A DNA stretch of 64,000 nucleotides, taken from Lunularia cruciata. Lineage: Eukaryota > Streptophyta > Marchantiopsida > Lunulariales > Lunulariaceae. The notes under the pieces were generated by a model. That model was given only the letters and a program-made list of their open reading frames with translations. It had not been told where the DNA came from and ran no database searches. A program made the position numbers and the translations under genes. The stretch is taken from assembly GCA_948567375.1 (NCBI GenBank), contig OX419759.1, positions 14,848,744 through 14,912,743 on the forward strand, read 5' to 3'. Shown piece after piece: positions 44,390-55,207 of the stretch. The first letter of the stretch is position 1, and each line of letters opens with the position of its first letter.

Positions 44390-45363
44390 GCGACAGTTGG
44401 TAGATATGTGCCCAATACGGCCACAATTGTAACAACGGCATTGTTCTCCTCGAGGTCCTTCTCCTCGTGGGACTCCATCTCTTTATTCTTCTACCCGTCC
44501 CCGCTCCCCTTGAAGCGGTCGTGCTCCTCGATCTCAGAATTGAAGGTTGCCCAATTCCATCGATACTGGTCCATCCATGTGTGGCATTTCTGCCAATAAT
44601 GTTGAGGTGGAGCTACTCCTTCACCTCCACCTAATGCTCCTGCTATTCTTTGCGCACAAGCAATGGCTTCAAATACCGTGCGAGGATTTTGCACCATGAC
44701 TTCTTGGCAAATCCACTCTTTCAACCCTCATTTGAAATTGTCGAGAGCCTTTGCTGGACTCATGTTGGTAATTGCAACTTGTAGATCCAGAAAAGCCTCC
44801 ACATACTCTTGTACGCTATTCTTCTGTCTCAATCCCCATAGTCGGGTTCAAGCCATCTGCACAAAATCCACTGATTGGAAATTCTTCAGCAGTCCTTCTT
44901 GCATTGCTGTCCATGTGACCTCCCTTCTCTTTGCCAACATGGATCGTTCCCAAGCATCATACCATGTGAGGGCTTTATTGGTCAAGTACTCACATGCGAA
45001 CACGCCTGCATCATGCTTTGTGATCTCTGTTGAGGACAATCGGAAATATTGATTCATTCTCGAGATCCAATTTTCCACTACTCCCATCGAACACTGCTCC
45101 TTGTAAGGTTCAATGTTGCAGGTCTTCTTCATTTAGAGTAGCAATGTGGCTTCATCGTTGATAAGGTTTGTAGGCATAGATACCTCTCCAAGTACTTTAG
45201 TTGCAGGTATTGGGTTTTGAGATGGCTCCTCTTCTTGCATGGCTTGATCATTCCTGAGGATCTGCACTTGACTTTGTAATGTCTCCATGGTCATCTTAAT
45301 CTCTCAAAATTCATTCAACATCCCTTGCATTCCTTGCACCAACTCTTGCAATTGCGGATCCAT
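44390..45363 (-). pseudogene. Element F: Gag
   Basis: ATG at 45,363 starts MDPQLQELVQGMQGMLNEF, followed by coiled-coil-like sequence, GVVENWISRMNQYFRLS, ALTWYDAW, VTWTAMQEGL, QKNSVQEYVEAF and a zinc knuckle CYNCGRIGHISTNC (44,393-44,434, perfect CX2CX4HX4C). Several stops and at least one frameshift before the knuckle. The same N-terminal region can be seen, more decayed, at 21,700-22,000. Confidence 0.85.
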
Positions 45364-45965
45364 GGTTACTACAACACTCAATTGCTAATGTCTACTTCAA
45401 TACAGAGTCAATATAATCACTCTAGAAGGTGCACAAACTATTGGAACTACCATTGGGACCTCAGAAGCTATCACTCATTGATAATACTCCTCACCAAAAT
45501 TCCTAAACACAAAATCCCTAAACATCAATTTCGGCCTCACTACATAACGGATTTCTACTTGAGTGTTGAAAGGGAGAGGATTTGGGACATTCATATCCAT
45601 TTTATCATAATAGAATGTAGATTGTCAAATCCCACTCTCTATCATATATCACCATAGGTAGAATCACCGGGTTGGTGAGTTCATCACTCAATCCATGAAT
45701 TCTACGCCAAAGTGATAAACTAGCGATACCCTCATCTACTCACACTGGATATACATAACCTTGATGTGGAATGGGTTTGAGAATGGAAAGCTAGGTGCGG
45801 GAAATTGGCCTCCCGGCGCATCCATCCCATCCGCTCTCTAAAGTCCTTCATAAGTCTAGCAACTACTCTATGTTCTCCACCTCAAATTACTCAGTTTCAG
45901 TAGTTCGTGCTATTCCAAGAGAGGTGATCCACTCTCTTGGACTAAAACACTCGCTCTGATACCAT

Positions 45966-46701
45966 TGTAATACTCCGAGGACAAGAGAAGAGAGAAAACA
46001 CAGATTGTACACTCAAACAATCGATGCCCCAAGGGAGCACCTTCTCTTTATTATATAGACAAAGAGGATCTCCGCCAAGGAAGCTCCACCATAGGATTAG
46101 TGACATAGATAGATGACATGTCAACAAGCTCCACCTTGGATTACTTACTTGGATGGGTGACATGTCTGGTCTAGGTCCTATCTGGTTGGTCAAACAAGCT
46201 TTGACCAGGGGGAATCTTTTAGGGAATCTTCCTATAGGAACCTCAAAATCACGTAAGGTACCATTGGAAAGCTCTCAACAAGACAAAGCAAGGGGGAGGG
46301 AAGGCCAGCCTTTCCTTTGTTGGGGGGGGGGATTTCGCACATTTTCGAGGCCTAATTCATCCGTTTAGGCCTCCAAAATTGCCTTCAAAGATTTTAGGCA
46401 TATTTTGGTTCCTATTCTATTAGTAGAAGTCCCCTTTTAGTGATACCTCTTTCTGATCTGTTTAGTCCATCATGTGTAACATCCTTCCAGATGTTACCAA
46501 ACCAATTCTCATCTTTAAATCATATGTCTAGCTATTGGTTCTAAGGTTCTCAAGTCTATTTTGGTTTTTACCCTATTAGTAGAAGTACTCTTTTGGTGAT
46601 ATTTCTATTTGATCTATTTTGACCATCATGTATAATATCATTTTAGATATTACCAAACCAAATTTCACATCTAGATCATATGGCTAGCTCTTGGTATTAC
46701 A
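45966..46701 (-). mobile_element. 5' LTR of element F
   Basis: 736 bp, TGTAATAC...GTATTACA on the minus strand. TATA-like TCTATATAATAAAG lies near 46,050. The plant initiator-tRNA primer site is next to it. The right side joins element D gag through CAGT then GTAAGG. Confidence 0.92.
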
Positions 46702-46705
46702 CAGT

Positions 46706-47150
46706 GTAAGGAGCTACATCACACAATTTTAGAACATCATCATACAAATTCCAAATATACAAGAAGGTGAAGTTCTGGATTCATTTGTGTGGGGATTGAA
46801 GTCACAAACTAAATTGGAGGTGACCATGCGGGAACCACAAAACATAGAAAAGGCCATGCAATTGGCTGAGCGCTTTGATTCCTTGGTTGCGACAACTTGG
46901 TCTCTCTCTTGACCTACACAAGGTCTACTAGTACACTATGCACGGGTGGAAGAACCAACACCAATGGAGATTGATGTTATCCAACGAAGACCACTTGGTA
47001 CAGTGGATAAAGAAAGATTGCGACAAAATAGAGGTTGTTTTTATTGTTGCCAAGTTGGACATCGCATTACTAAATGCCCACTTAGGAATGGGTGACCTCA
47101 ACAAGTTGCCCCGATGGAGATTGTGGAATAGAATGATCAGGGAAACAAGG
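46706..47150 (+). pseudogene. Element D Gag, C-terminal part
   Basis: It resumes the gag frame exactly where 32,173 broke off: VRSYITQF, stop, then IPNIQEGEVLDSFVWGLK, KAMQLAERFDSLV and a perfect zinc knuckle CFYCCQVGHRITKC (about 47,037-47,078). Several stops. Confidence 0.85.
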
Positions 47151-47187
47151 AATCCCAATAGGAGATTTTGAGCCACCTACTAGGAGC

Positions 47188-47544
47188 TTGATTAGTTCTA
47201 ATGGGATTGAAAGCTTTACTTATGCAAGTTTGCTTCACTTGCAAAGTACAATATCTAATCGAGGTTACAAGATTTTAGTTGATTCTAGAAGTTCAAAGAA
47301 TTGCATGTCTATGCAAGTAGCAAAGGAATTAGGTATTCCTATCAAGCCAGTGTTTGGAAGTAGTTTGATGATGGCGGATGGTAGAAAGGGTTCTATGTTC
47401 CTCACCTCACATCCAGTTACCTTCAAGATTGGGAAGGAGTATTTGGAGTGTATGAGGTTTGTAGTGGCACCTCTACACTATGATATCATTCTAGGTCTAC
47501 CTTGGCTTGAACGTCATAAGGTTCAATTTGATTGGACCCAATGA
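47188..47544 (+). pseudogene. Element D: aspartic protease
   Basis: 118 open codons. The active site usually written ILIDSGSSKN appears as ILVDSRSSKN: catalytic Asp kept, Gly replaced by Arg (GGA-to-AGA type change). The C-terminal block YDIILGLPWLERH is intact. It ends with a stop directly before a linker of repeated ~57-base units (47,625-47,800) with similar KKV/KKA and WKRDES motifs. Confidence 0.85.
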
Positions 47545-47624
47545 AAAATTCAAGTACAACACCAAGATAGGAATTTTAGATTAGGTTGTCTGGCACCTTT
47601 GAGTAAGATACCTAAGAATAGTCA

Positions 47625-47815
47625 GTCCCAAGATAAGAAGTTTGTCAAGAAGGTAGCCATAGAGAAAGTTTGGAAGAGAGATGAGTCCCAGGATGGGAAG
47701 TTTGCCAAGAAGGCAACCATGAAGCAAGCTTGGAAGAGAGATGAGTCCCTGCAAGGGAAGTTTGTTAGTAAAGCAACCATAGAGCAAGCTTTGGAGGAAG
47801 ATAAGTCTGTATTTG
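47625..47815 (+). repeat. Internal ~60-bp repeats in element D pol
   Basis: Three units each contain GATGGGAAG or similar, TTTG(C/T)..AAG, GCAACCAT or GTAGCCAT, and GAAGAGAGATGAGTCCC. They lie between PR and RT and translate as a repeated FAKKATMKQAWKRDES-type linker. Confidence 0.7.
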
Positions 47816-47889
47816 TAGTATGGATCAAGCCAATTGCACAAGAACAATCTGAGGAGGGCCAAGAGCCTCATCAAGCAATGGTTGATTGG

Positions 47890-48710
47890 ATAGTTTAGGA
47901 GTTTGCGGACGTGTTTCTGGATGATCTACCAAAGGGATTACCCTTAGATTGAGGTATGCCCTTCAAGATTGAGTTATTGCTAGGGAGTACTCCAATGAGT
48001 AGACTGATCTATTGGCTCTCACCAAAGGAGTTGGAGGAGTTGCAAACAACACCTACAGAGTTGTTGGAGAAGGATTTCATACAACATAGTACATCTCCTT
48101 GGGGAGCACCGGTACTATTTGTTCCAAAGAAAGATGGAGGACTTTGTTTCTATATTGATTACTATGGGCTCAATAAGCAAACCATGAAGAATGCATATCC
48201 CTTACCTTGGATTGATGGCCTGCTTGATCAACTAAGTGGAACACGCTACTTTTCCAAGCTGGATGTTTGCAATGACTATTGGCAAATTCCTATTAAAAGA
48301 GAGGATGTGCAAAAGACTACCTTTTGCACAAGGTATGGGCATTTTGAGTGGAGAGTTTTGCCTTTTAGACTCACTAATGCTCCAATAGTGTTCATGGATC
48401 AAATGCATCAAGTGTTGGAGGGACTATTGGATCAGTCCATGGAGGTGTTCTTGGATGATATCTTAATCTATAGCAAGATAGAGGCAAAACACATGAATCA
48501 TGTGCAAGAAGTCCTAAGACAACTACAACAATGGAAAAATTATTGTAAGAAGTCAAAGTGTGCCTTTTGATAGAAAGAGGTTACCTTCTTGGATCATAAG
48601 ATCTCATCAGAGGGGATCAAGATGGAAGAAGAGAAGATCAAGGTCATTACTGATTGGCCTAATCCAAAGGATGCTATAGAAGTATGGGCATTCAATGGAT
48701 TGGCCAGTTT
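47890..48710 (+). pseudogene. Element D: reverse transcriptase
   Basis: RT blocks: [58 protein letters not shown] (Gly of FGLTNAP changed to Arg) and catalytic VFLDDILIYSK. The longest uninterrupted part is 204 codons (47,956-48,570). Beyond a stop the HKISSEGIK and FNGLASFHRRFIH-like segments follow with changes. Confidence 0.9.
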
Positions 48711-49240
48711 TCACTAACGGTTCATCCACTATTATGCTCATGTCACTGCACCATTGACTTACCTCTTGGGAAAGAACTTGAGTTTCCAGTGGACCACCAA
48801 GCATGAAGAAGCATTCCAGAAGTTGAAGCATATGGTGTCTTCACAACCCATTCTTCAACCATATGATCCTCAACTACCTTGTGTGGTTGATTTTGATGCT
48901 TCTAACTTTGCAATTGGAGCTATGTTGCAACAAGAATTCCCAAATGGACTACATCCCATTGCCTTGTGTCTCACCGACTAAATACAATTGAAAGAAATTA
49001 CTCTGCTCAAGATCAAGAACAACTTGCAATGGTATATGCCACCATGGTATGGAGGCATTACCTCTTGGGGAAACAAGTGGTCATACAAACTGATCACAAG
49101 CCATTGTTGCAGACCTTACACTTGAAACACATGAAGAGTTGACATCATCAATGAGAAGAGCAACTTTAGTTGTTTGACATTAAACTTGAGTACAAACCAG
49201 GTCAGTTCCATGTCATCCCTGATGCTCTATCGTGATAACC
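48711..49240 (+). pseudogene. Element D: RNase H
   Basis: QWTTKHEEAFQKLK, then VVDFDASNFAIGAMLQQE and PNGLHPIA, followed after a frameshift by the ERNYSAQDQEQLAMVYA, QTDHKPLLQ and HVIPDALS segments. The catalytic Asp of DFDAS and the TDHK motif are present. Confidence 0.85.
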
Positions 49241-49419
49241 TGATTTGAAGTCTCTTCCTCTCATCATGTTAGCAATTACGATAGTGGCAATTGACTCCAA
49301 GGTCCATAACAAGTTTTGGTCACCTCTACAAAAATATCTCTTCTTCCAAATGGTACATGGTTGTTTGACAACATGCAACAAAGAGTAGAACACCTTATCC
49401 TTCAAGGAAGGCCTTCTAT

Positions 49420-50460
49420 TCCATGCAGACCGAATCTATGTTCTAGCCAAAGGTGATCTCCAACTTGTGCGCCTTCAAGAAGCCCATGATTTACCAATAG
49501 TTGGTCATATGGGGGTGGACATGACCTTGTGTACCCTCTAACGCCAATAGTAGTGACCCAACATGATGCAAGATGTTTGGGAGTTTGTCCAATCATGTGA
49601 GAGTTGTCAACACAACAAGGTTAGTAACCAAAAGCCGAGTGGACTCCTTCAGCCCCTTCCCATTCCAACTACTCGTTAGGAACATGTGAGCTTAGCTCTC
49701 ATCACCTATTTGCCCAAGATACAACAAGGTCATATAACAATTGTGGTGTTTGTGGATAAGCTTAGTAAGCAAATCCATTTGGCACCAACAATTAATAATG
49801 TGGATGCTCCAACCTTGGTGCAACTGTACTTCAATAATGTATTCAAACATCATGGGATGCCATGTGTACTCATCTCCGAATATGATCCTTGCTGCACCGG
49901 AAAGTTTTGGCAAGCCCTCTTCTAGATACTTGGCACCAAGCTTGCTTTGTCCATAGCCTCTCATCCTCAAACTGATGGACAAACTAAACATGCAAATTGC
50001 ACCTTGGAAGATATGCTTTGAGCCTTTGTCAACATTCACCATACCAATTGGGATGAATTTCTTGCAACAACGGAGTTTGCATACAATAATTCTAAATAGG
50101 CAAGCACCGGATTCTCTCCTTTCTTTCTCAATTTTGGCCAAGATCCGCTTGTCCCAAATTCTCTTCTTGCTCCTCCTCCTTTGTCTCAAGTCTCTCATAC
50201 TTTAACCTTCTTGACCACCATATTTGAATCTCTCCAACAAGCCAAATCTCACCTCCTTGTTGCTCAAATCATCAAAACAATATGTGGACCACCATTGTTG
50301 TGATCTCACCTTGGAAGTTGGTGATAAAGTTATGCTATCCTCTAGTAATCTACCCCTCCCACTTGATACCCAAGTTTGTAAACTTGCCTCTAATTAGATA
50401 GGACCTTTTGATGTCACCCAAATTGTCTCTCTTGTTACTTATTGACTTGCCTTGCCTTGT
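49420..50460 (+). pseudogene. Element D: integrase
   Basis: Zinc module HDLPIVGHMGVD then CESCQHNK. In the DDE core the first Asp block is altered (SLALITYLP for the usual SMDFITGLP), the second reads LISEYDP where others have LITDRDP (Asp lost), and the Glu block is HPQTDGQTKHAN (Glu to Lys). All three catalytic positions are thus damaged. FAYNNS and SPFFLNFGQDP follow. Confidence 0.85.
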
Positions 50461-50583
50461 CATATGCGCATCCATCTTATCTTTCATGTCTCCAAGTTGA
50501 AACCCTTTGTTCATAACCCCTCTTCTTTCTCCTCTCAAGTCCAACTTCCTCCTCTTCCTATCCATATCAATGATCATGAGAAG

Positions 50584-50780
50584 TATGAAGTTGATCGTAT
50601 CCTTGCACGTCATCACATCTAACAAGGATGCCACCAACATACGGAGTACAAGGTCCTTTGGAAAGGGTATTCCCTTCATGATGCCACATAGGAATCTCTT
50701 TCTCACCTCTAGAATACATAGACGGCCATCCAGGAGTTTGAAGCTTCAATGGCGACAAGGACATCACCAACTAGCGGTGG
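50584..50780 (+). pseudogene. Element D: chromodomain
   Basis: The frame reads KYEVDRILARHH, stop, then TEYKVLWKGYSLHDAT and a stop in place of the conserved Trp before ES. This is the standard chromodomain core and confirms D as a chromovirus. It is followed by the polypurine stretch and the 3' LTR. Confidence 0.88.
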
Positions 50781-50787
50781 GAGAATA

Positions 50788-51196
50788 TTTAACAATATGG
50801 ATTTTAGCAACGTAGTTAGTAAGGCTAACAAAGTAGAGAATAAGCCAAATTAGCCTAGAATATTCTAAAAATATCTAGGAAGCTTCTTGGGAAGCTTCAC
50901 AACTAGTTAACTTGAGCTTCTAAAGGAAGCCTCTAGAAGCTTCTAACTAGCTTAGCTTGCATGCTAAATAGACGGCTTCTAGACAAAAACTTCTTGAGAA
51001 GCTTCCGAGTTAACTTGGCTTGCACTCTAAGAAAGCGGCTCAAGGAATCTTCTTGAGAAGCTTCTCAAGGGCCTTGTATGCTACCTATAAATACCAAAGC
51101 TGAAGCTATGCTAGGCATTTGGATTTTTCCCTCATTCAAGTGTCTCAATGTGAGTTTCCATTCTCCTATGTCTCTCCTCGGTCTTGGTCTTTTACA
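50788..51196 (+). mobile_element. 3' LTR of element D
   Basis: 409 bp; TTTAACAATATGG to GGTCTTTTACA. Heat-shock-type cluster at 50,925-50,944 (GGAAG CCTCT AGAAG CTTCT, second unit degenerate). TATA box CTATAAATA at about 51,086. The target duplication CCTCA follows. Confidence 0.92.
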
Positions 51197-51201
51197 CCTC
51201 A

Positions 51202-53100
51202 TCTACTAAGAGAAGCAACTTCTCTCTTATGACAAGACTGAGCATATCTCTATATGCAATAAATTGAGACTTAGGAAGTGCCTTAATAAATATGTTTAGT
51301 GCCATCCTTTTGGTAGGACAATACAATAAGTTGACCTTTCCTTGCTTAACACACTACTTGATAAAATGATGTTGCACATCGTGGTGTTTTGTATGACCAT
51401 GATGTAAAAGATTCTTTTTTATGGCCATGGATGACTATTAATTGTCTTCACAAATGAGGGTTGAACCGGATTACTTATTCTAATCCTTCAACACTTTCTT
51501 AAGCCAAAGTACCTCTTTTGTAGCAATGATGACAACCACATGCTTAGACTCAATTGATGATGTCAAATTTGTCAATTGATTCTTGCTTGACCACGTGATT
51601 ATTGCATCTCCTAACTTAAAAGCATAACCATCCACAAAACAATGTGTCTTGGTACAACCACCCCACTTTGCATTACTATAACCAAGAAGCTGCAAACTTG
51701 TGTTCTTGCCACTATATTGCAACCCTAAGGCTTTTGTCCCTTCAAGTACCTCCATATCCGTCTGATTCTCTATAAATGAGAAACAAAAGGACATGACTAG
51801 AATTGGGCGGAAAAATGCTAATATGCCAATGTGATGTTGTATCTTGTGTTGTGTGCTACCCATGGAGCTCTAATAATATTTGCCTTCCTCAATGCCAAGA
51901 GACTCATCATTCTCATGCTTGGTGAGATGACTTGGTTCCATTGGAGTTTCCATTGCTTTTGCATCTTCCAAGCCAAATTCTTTCAGCTTTTGGAAATGTA
52001 CCTTTCTTGGCTTAGGGTAATAGTTCCTTCTTATTTGTTCTGAAAGCACTCTATTCCAAGAAAAATAATTGAACTACACAAGATCTTTCATCTTGTAATG
52101 TTCTTATAACTCTTCCTTGCAAGCCCATAGAATCTCAAAATTCTTCCCACCAATCAGCACATCATCAACATATACAACAAGTGCAAGAACTAGGTCATTG
52201 ACTTGAGCAACATATAGGCAAGGATCAAAATCTGAGCATTTCAAACCAAGCTTAAGGAGCAATGCATCCAATTTTTCATTCCAACCTCTTCCAACTTGTT
52301 CAAACCATTGAAAGTTTTAAATAGTCTTAACACCTTGCTTTTATGTTGTGGTGGAACATCAAGGCCATCTTGGACCTTCATAAATAAGTTCTCCTCTTTA
52401 AGTTCCCTATTCAGATGAGATGATATAACATTGAGTTGCCATGCTAACCTAGAGTTGCAATCATTGCAACAAAAGCTCTAATTGTAGCAAGGTAGGCTAC
52501 AAGTGCAAACATTTTATGATGGTCTATAATTTTACCTAGGACTAGCCTTGTGCCATCAGTTGCATCTTGGAGCACTCAATAGAACTATATATAGTAATTT
52601 TCCTAAAAAAACCCACTTTGAACCGATAGCTTTTAGTCATTGGTCTCAACACAATGTAATTCAATTTGAAGTGCACTCCTCCAATGATTGTAGTTATATT
52701 AGACAACATGCCCAAAGGTCATCTTTTGGTCTGATTTGCAAACTTCAAAATTTGGGATGTCGGCTTAAATGTGTGATTGATGTGTAGTATCTTTTGTCAT
52801 GACATTCACACCAAAACCCAAATCAACGGGTATCAATGTGATCATGCAACCCAAAATCTCTGCATCCACTTCAAGAGATCCCAAATCTTCTTGGTCATCA
52901 CCCTTACTTTCTTGAGTGCTAAACTCAGCTATTTCTTGTAACACTTGTTGTCCTCCCATAGTTGCTTAAATGTTACATTAACTTGCATGATGCCAAATCT
53001 ACCACAATCTTATATGGTGGTACTCCTTCCAACTTCACCTTCTTTGACTTTGTCTTTAGGTTCAAAGTCTCTCCCCACTCCGACCTTACTTTGGGTCGCT
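51202..53100 (-). pseudogene. Ty1/copia pol: reverse transcriptase and RNase H
   Basis: On the minus strand the RT end reads AGRGWNEKLDALLLKLGL, SDFDPCLYVAQ and the catalytic LALVVYVDDVLIGGK (near 52,165). RNase H follows: LLGYSNAKWGGCTKTHC, FKLGDAIITWSSKNQ, SSIESKHVVVIIATKE, then the IFIKALPK end near 51,260. Copia order is Gag-PR-INT-RT-RH; only RT-RH and unclear upstream sequence remain. Its 3' LTR (30,536-31,022) was pushed 20 kb away by element D. Several stops and frameshifts. Confidence 0.85.
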
Positions 53101-53129
53101 TCAAGATGGTGACTAGAGTATTGGTTTGA

Positions 53130-54002
53130 ACCCAAGATACTTCAAGTTTACCTGCCTTCAAATACCTTGGGTTTAGGGAATCTGATCCAATCTTCTCCTT
53201 CTCGGATTGGTACTCTCTCCACTTTCTCTTGTTTTCAAAGATCTCATTCATCCAACAATCGAGTAAGGTGCTCGATTTGTTGTTGCATAGCACGGATAAC
53301 ATCAGGTATTGCCGCCATGGTTGCTCCTCTATCACACCACTCACAATCTATCTGATTTATTAACACATAGACCAATACGTCCACCGTTCTCCATAAGTTA
53401 CAACCGGAAGCACGAAGGGTTCCTTAGATATGGTCATCATATGCAAAAAATCTTGTCCAAAGTGCAAGATGATGAACTGTGTGAAACGATGCTTGGGTAG
53501 TATTTGGATGCAAAAATCCCAATGGTTTGGTGGAAGTGGATTTGGTAGTCCATAAATTCCATCCATCCCATTCCTCCTCTGATACCAATGTAAAAGACCG
53601 AATCCAAGGAGAAAAATAAGAGAATGGAAACTCACATTGGGATACTTGAATGAGGGAAAACTCCGAGTGCCTAGCATGAGCTTTGGCTTTGGTATTTATA
53701 GGTAGCATACAAGGCCCTTGAGAAGCTTCCTCAAGAAGCTTTCTTAGAGTGCAAGCCAAGTTAACTCTGAAGCTTTCCAAGAAGCTTCCTTCTAGAAGCC
53801 GCCTACTTGGCATGCAAGCTAAGCTAGTTAGAAGCTTCTAGAAATTTCCTTCTAGAAGCTACTTACTTGAGGTGCAAGCTAAGCTAGCCGGGAAGCTTCC
53901 CAAGAAGCTTCCTAGATACTTCCAAAATATTCTAGGTTACTTTGTCTTATGTGTTACTTTGTAAGCCCGACTAACTTTGTCGTTAAACTCCATATTGTTA
54001 CA
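53130..54002 (-). mobile_element. Element E: D-family 5' LTR, leader and Gag start
   Basis: The 5' LTR spans 53,589-54,002 (plus-strand ends TGTAAAAGACC and TTGTTACA). A decayed primer site TTGGTATCAGAGG is at 53,576-53,588. Leader sequence like that of D follows, and an ATG at 53,319 begins MAAIPDVIRAMQQQIEHLTR, parallel to D's MAEIPDVI. After about 190 bases the frame runs into sequence unlike D that continues toward copia pol, so E is truncated there. The LTR has a perfect four-unit heat-shock element at 53,830-53,849 and an intact TATA (TATAAATACC) near 53,693. Confidence 0.88.
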
Positions 54003-54041
54003 CCTTGTGTTAGCACTTGGTGGTGATTCTTGGTGGGATAC

Positions 54042-54766
54042 TGTAATACCAATAGTTAGACATATGATCTAGATATGAAATTTGGTTTGGTAACATATGG
54101 GAGGATGTTATACATGATGGACAAAGTAGATTAGATAGAGATATCACCAAAAGAGTACTTCTACTAATAAACTAAAAATCAAAACATGCTTGAAGACTTT
54201 AGAATCAATAGCTAGACATATGATCTAAAGGTAGAATTTGGGTTGGTGATGTTTGGAAGGATGGTACACATAATGGACAAAGTAGATCAAGTAGAGGTAT
54301 CACCAAAAGATCACTTATACTAATAGGGTAGAATCCAAAATAGGTCAACTTTAGAGGCAATTTTGGAGGCCTAAATGGATGAATTAGGCCTCAAAAGTAT
54401 GTCAACTCCTCCCAAAGATAGGTGAGGCTAGCCTTTCCTTTCCCCCTGGTTTGTCTCTTTGAGAGCTTTCTAATGGTACCTCATCCATGTGATTATGAAA
54501 TTCTTACAAGAAGATTCCCTAAAAGATTCCCTATAGTCAAAACCTATTTGACCAACCAGATGAGACCATGATCAACCCGTAATCTAAGGGTGAAGCTTGT
54601 TGACAGGTCACTTATCCATATATCTAATCCTATGGTGGAGCATCCTTGGAGGTGATCCTCTTTGGCTATATAATACAAAGAAGGTGCTCCCTTGGAGCAC
54701 CAAAGTTTGGAGTGTGAAACCTATGTTTTCTCTTGTGTGCTTTTGTGCTATCCTTTGAACATTATA
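54042..54766 (+). mobile_element. Solo LTR of the F family
   Basis: About 725 bp, TGTAATACC to AACATTATA, following the F LTR landmarks (CTAGACATATGATCTA, GGAGGCCTAAATGGATGAATTAGGCCTC, GGCTATATAATACAAAGAAGG). The flanks GATAC (54,037-54,041) and GGTAC (54,767-54,771) differ by one base and fit a 5-bp target duplication. Older than F, judging by divergence. Confidence 0.85.
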
Positions 54767-54969
54767 GGTACTTGCAAGGGTTACGGTTGCAATTTGTAGT
54801 TTATAATTTATGGCTACTTTGTCATGATAGAGTTCTTAAGGGATTTTAGAGGAGATATGGTTGTAGTACGTAATGGGTTTACTCGGAATGGAGCTTTAGT
54901 ATCAACCTATATCTTAGGTCCCAATTAGGGAGGAGATTGGTTTCAAGTTGGAGTTTGATACAAGAGTTG
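54767..54969. other. Unassigned junction sequence
   Basis: No match to the listed families. It may be the leader of element B, but no primer site is visible. Confidence 0.4.
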
Positions 54970-55207
54970 ATTTAGTTGAGAGTGAACTTGGTGTGTCTAC
55001 ACTATTTTTGTGTGACATGGATGAGATTTATGGGGCCTCCAAAGGCCCCAAGCATTCCTCTAGTATGGTGGGTACCATTGAGTTGGATGATTTCATATAA
55101 GAGTTTGATAGTTGGTGTGATTTGTAGTAAATGTAGAACTCAACTTTTTTCACACCCTCTTGTTATGGAAGGTGTTGTTTTAACACTTGGATTGTCCGCT
55201 AATGGAT

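Larger units (their letters stand above)
40094..46701 (-). mobile_element. Element F: near-complete chromovirus
   Basis: LTRs 40,094-40,837 (3') and 45,966-46,701 (5') both run TGTAATAC...GTATTACA and are alike along their length (about four differences in the first 65 bases). Primer site TGGTATCAGAGCGA lies at 45,951-45,964 and the polypurine tract AAAAGGAGGGAGG at 40,841-40,853. Coding order: Gag, PR, RT, RNase H, INT, chromodomain. A 6.6-kb element. The flanks CTCCG and CAGTG do not match, so one side was altered after insertion. Confidence 0.95.
31025..51201 (+). mobile_element. Element D: chromovirus with nested insertions
   Basis: LTRs at 31,030-31,453 and 50,788-51,196 are bounded by the perfect 5-bp duplication CCTCA (31,025-31,029 and 51,197-51,201), so both belong to one insertion. 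Without the 14.5 kb nested in its gag, D is about 5.6 kb. The order is LTR, primer site TGGTATCAGAGC (31,455-31,466), Gag, PR, RT, RNase H, INT, chromodomain, polypurine stretch GGTGGGAG, LTR: a Ty3/gypsy chromovirus. Many stops and frameshifts make it inactive. Confidence 0.93.
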
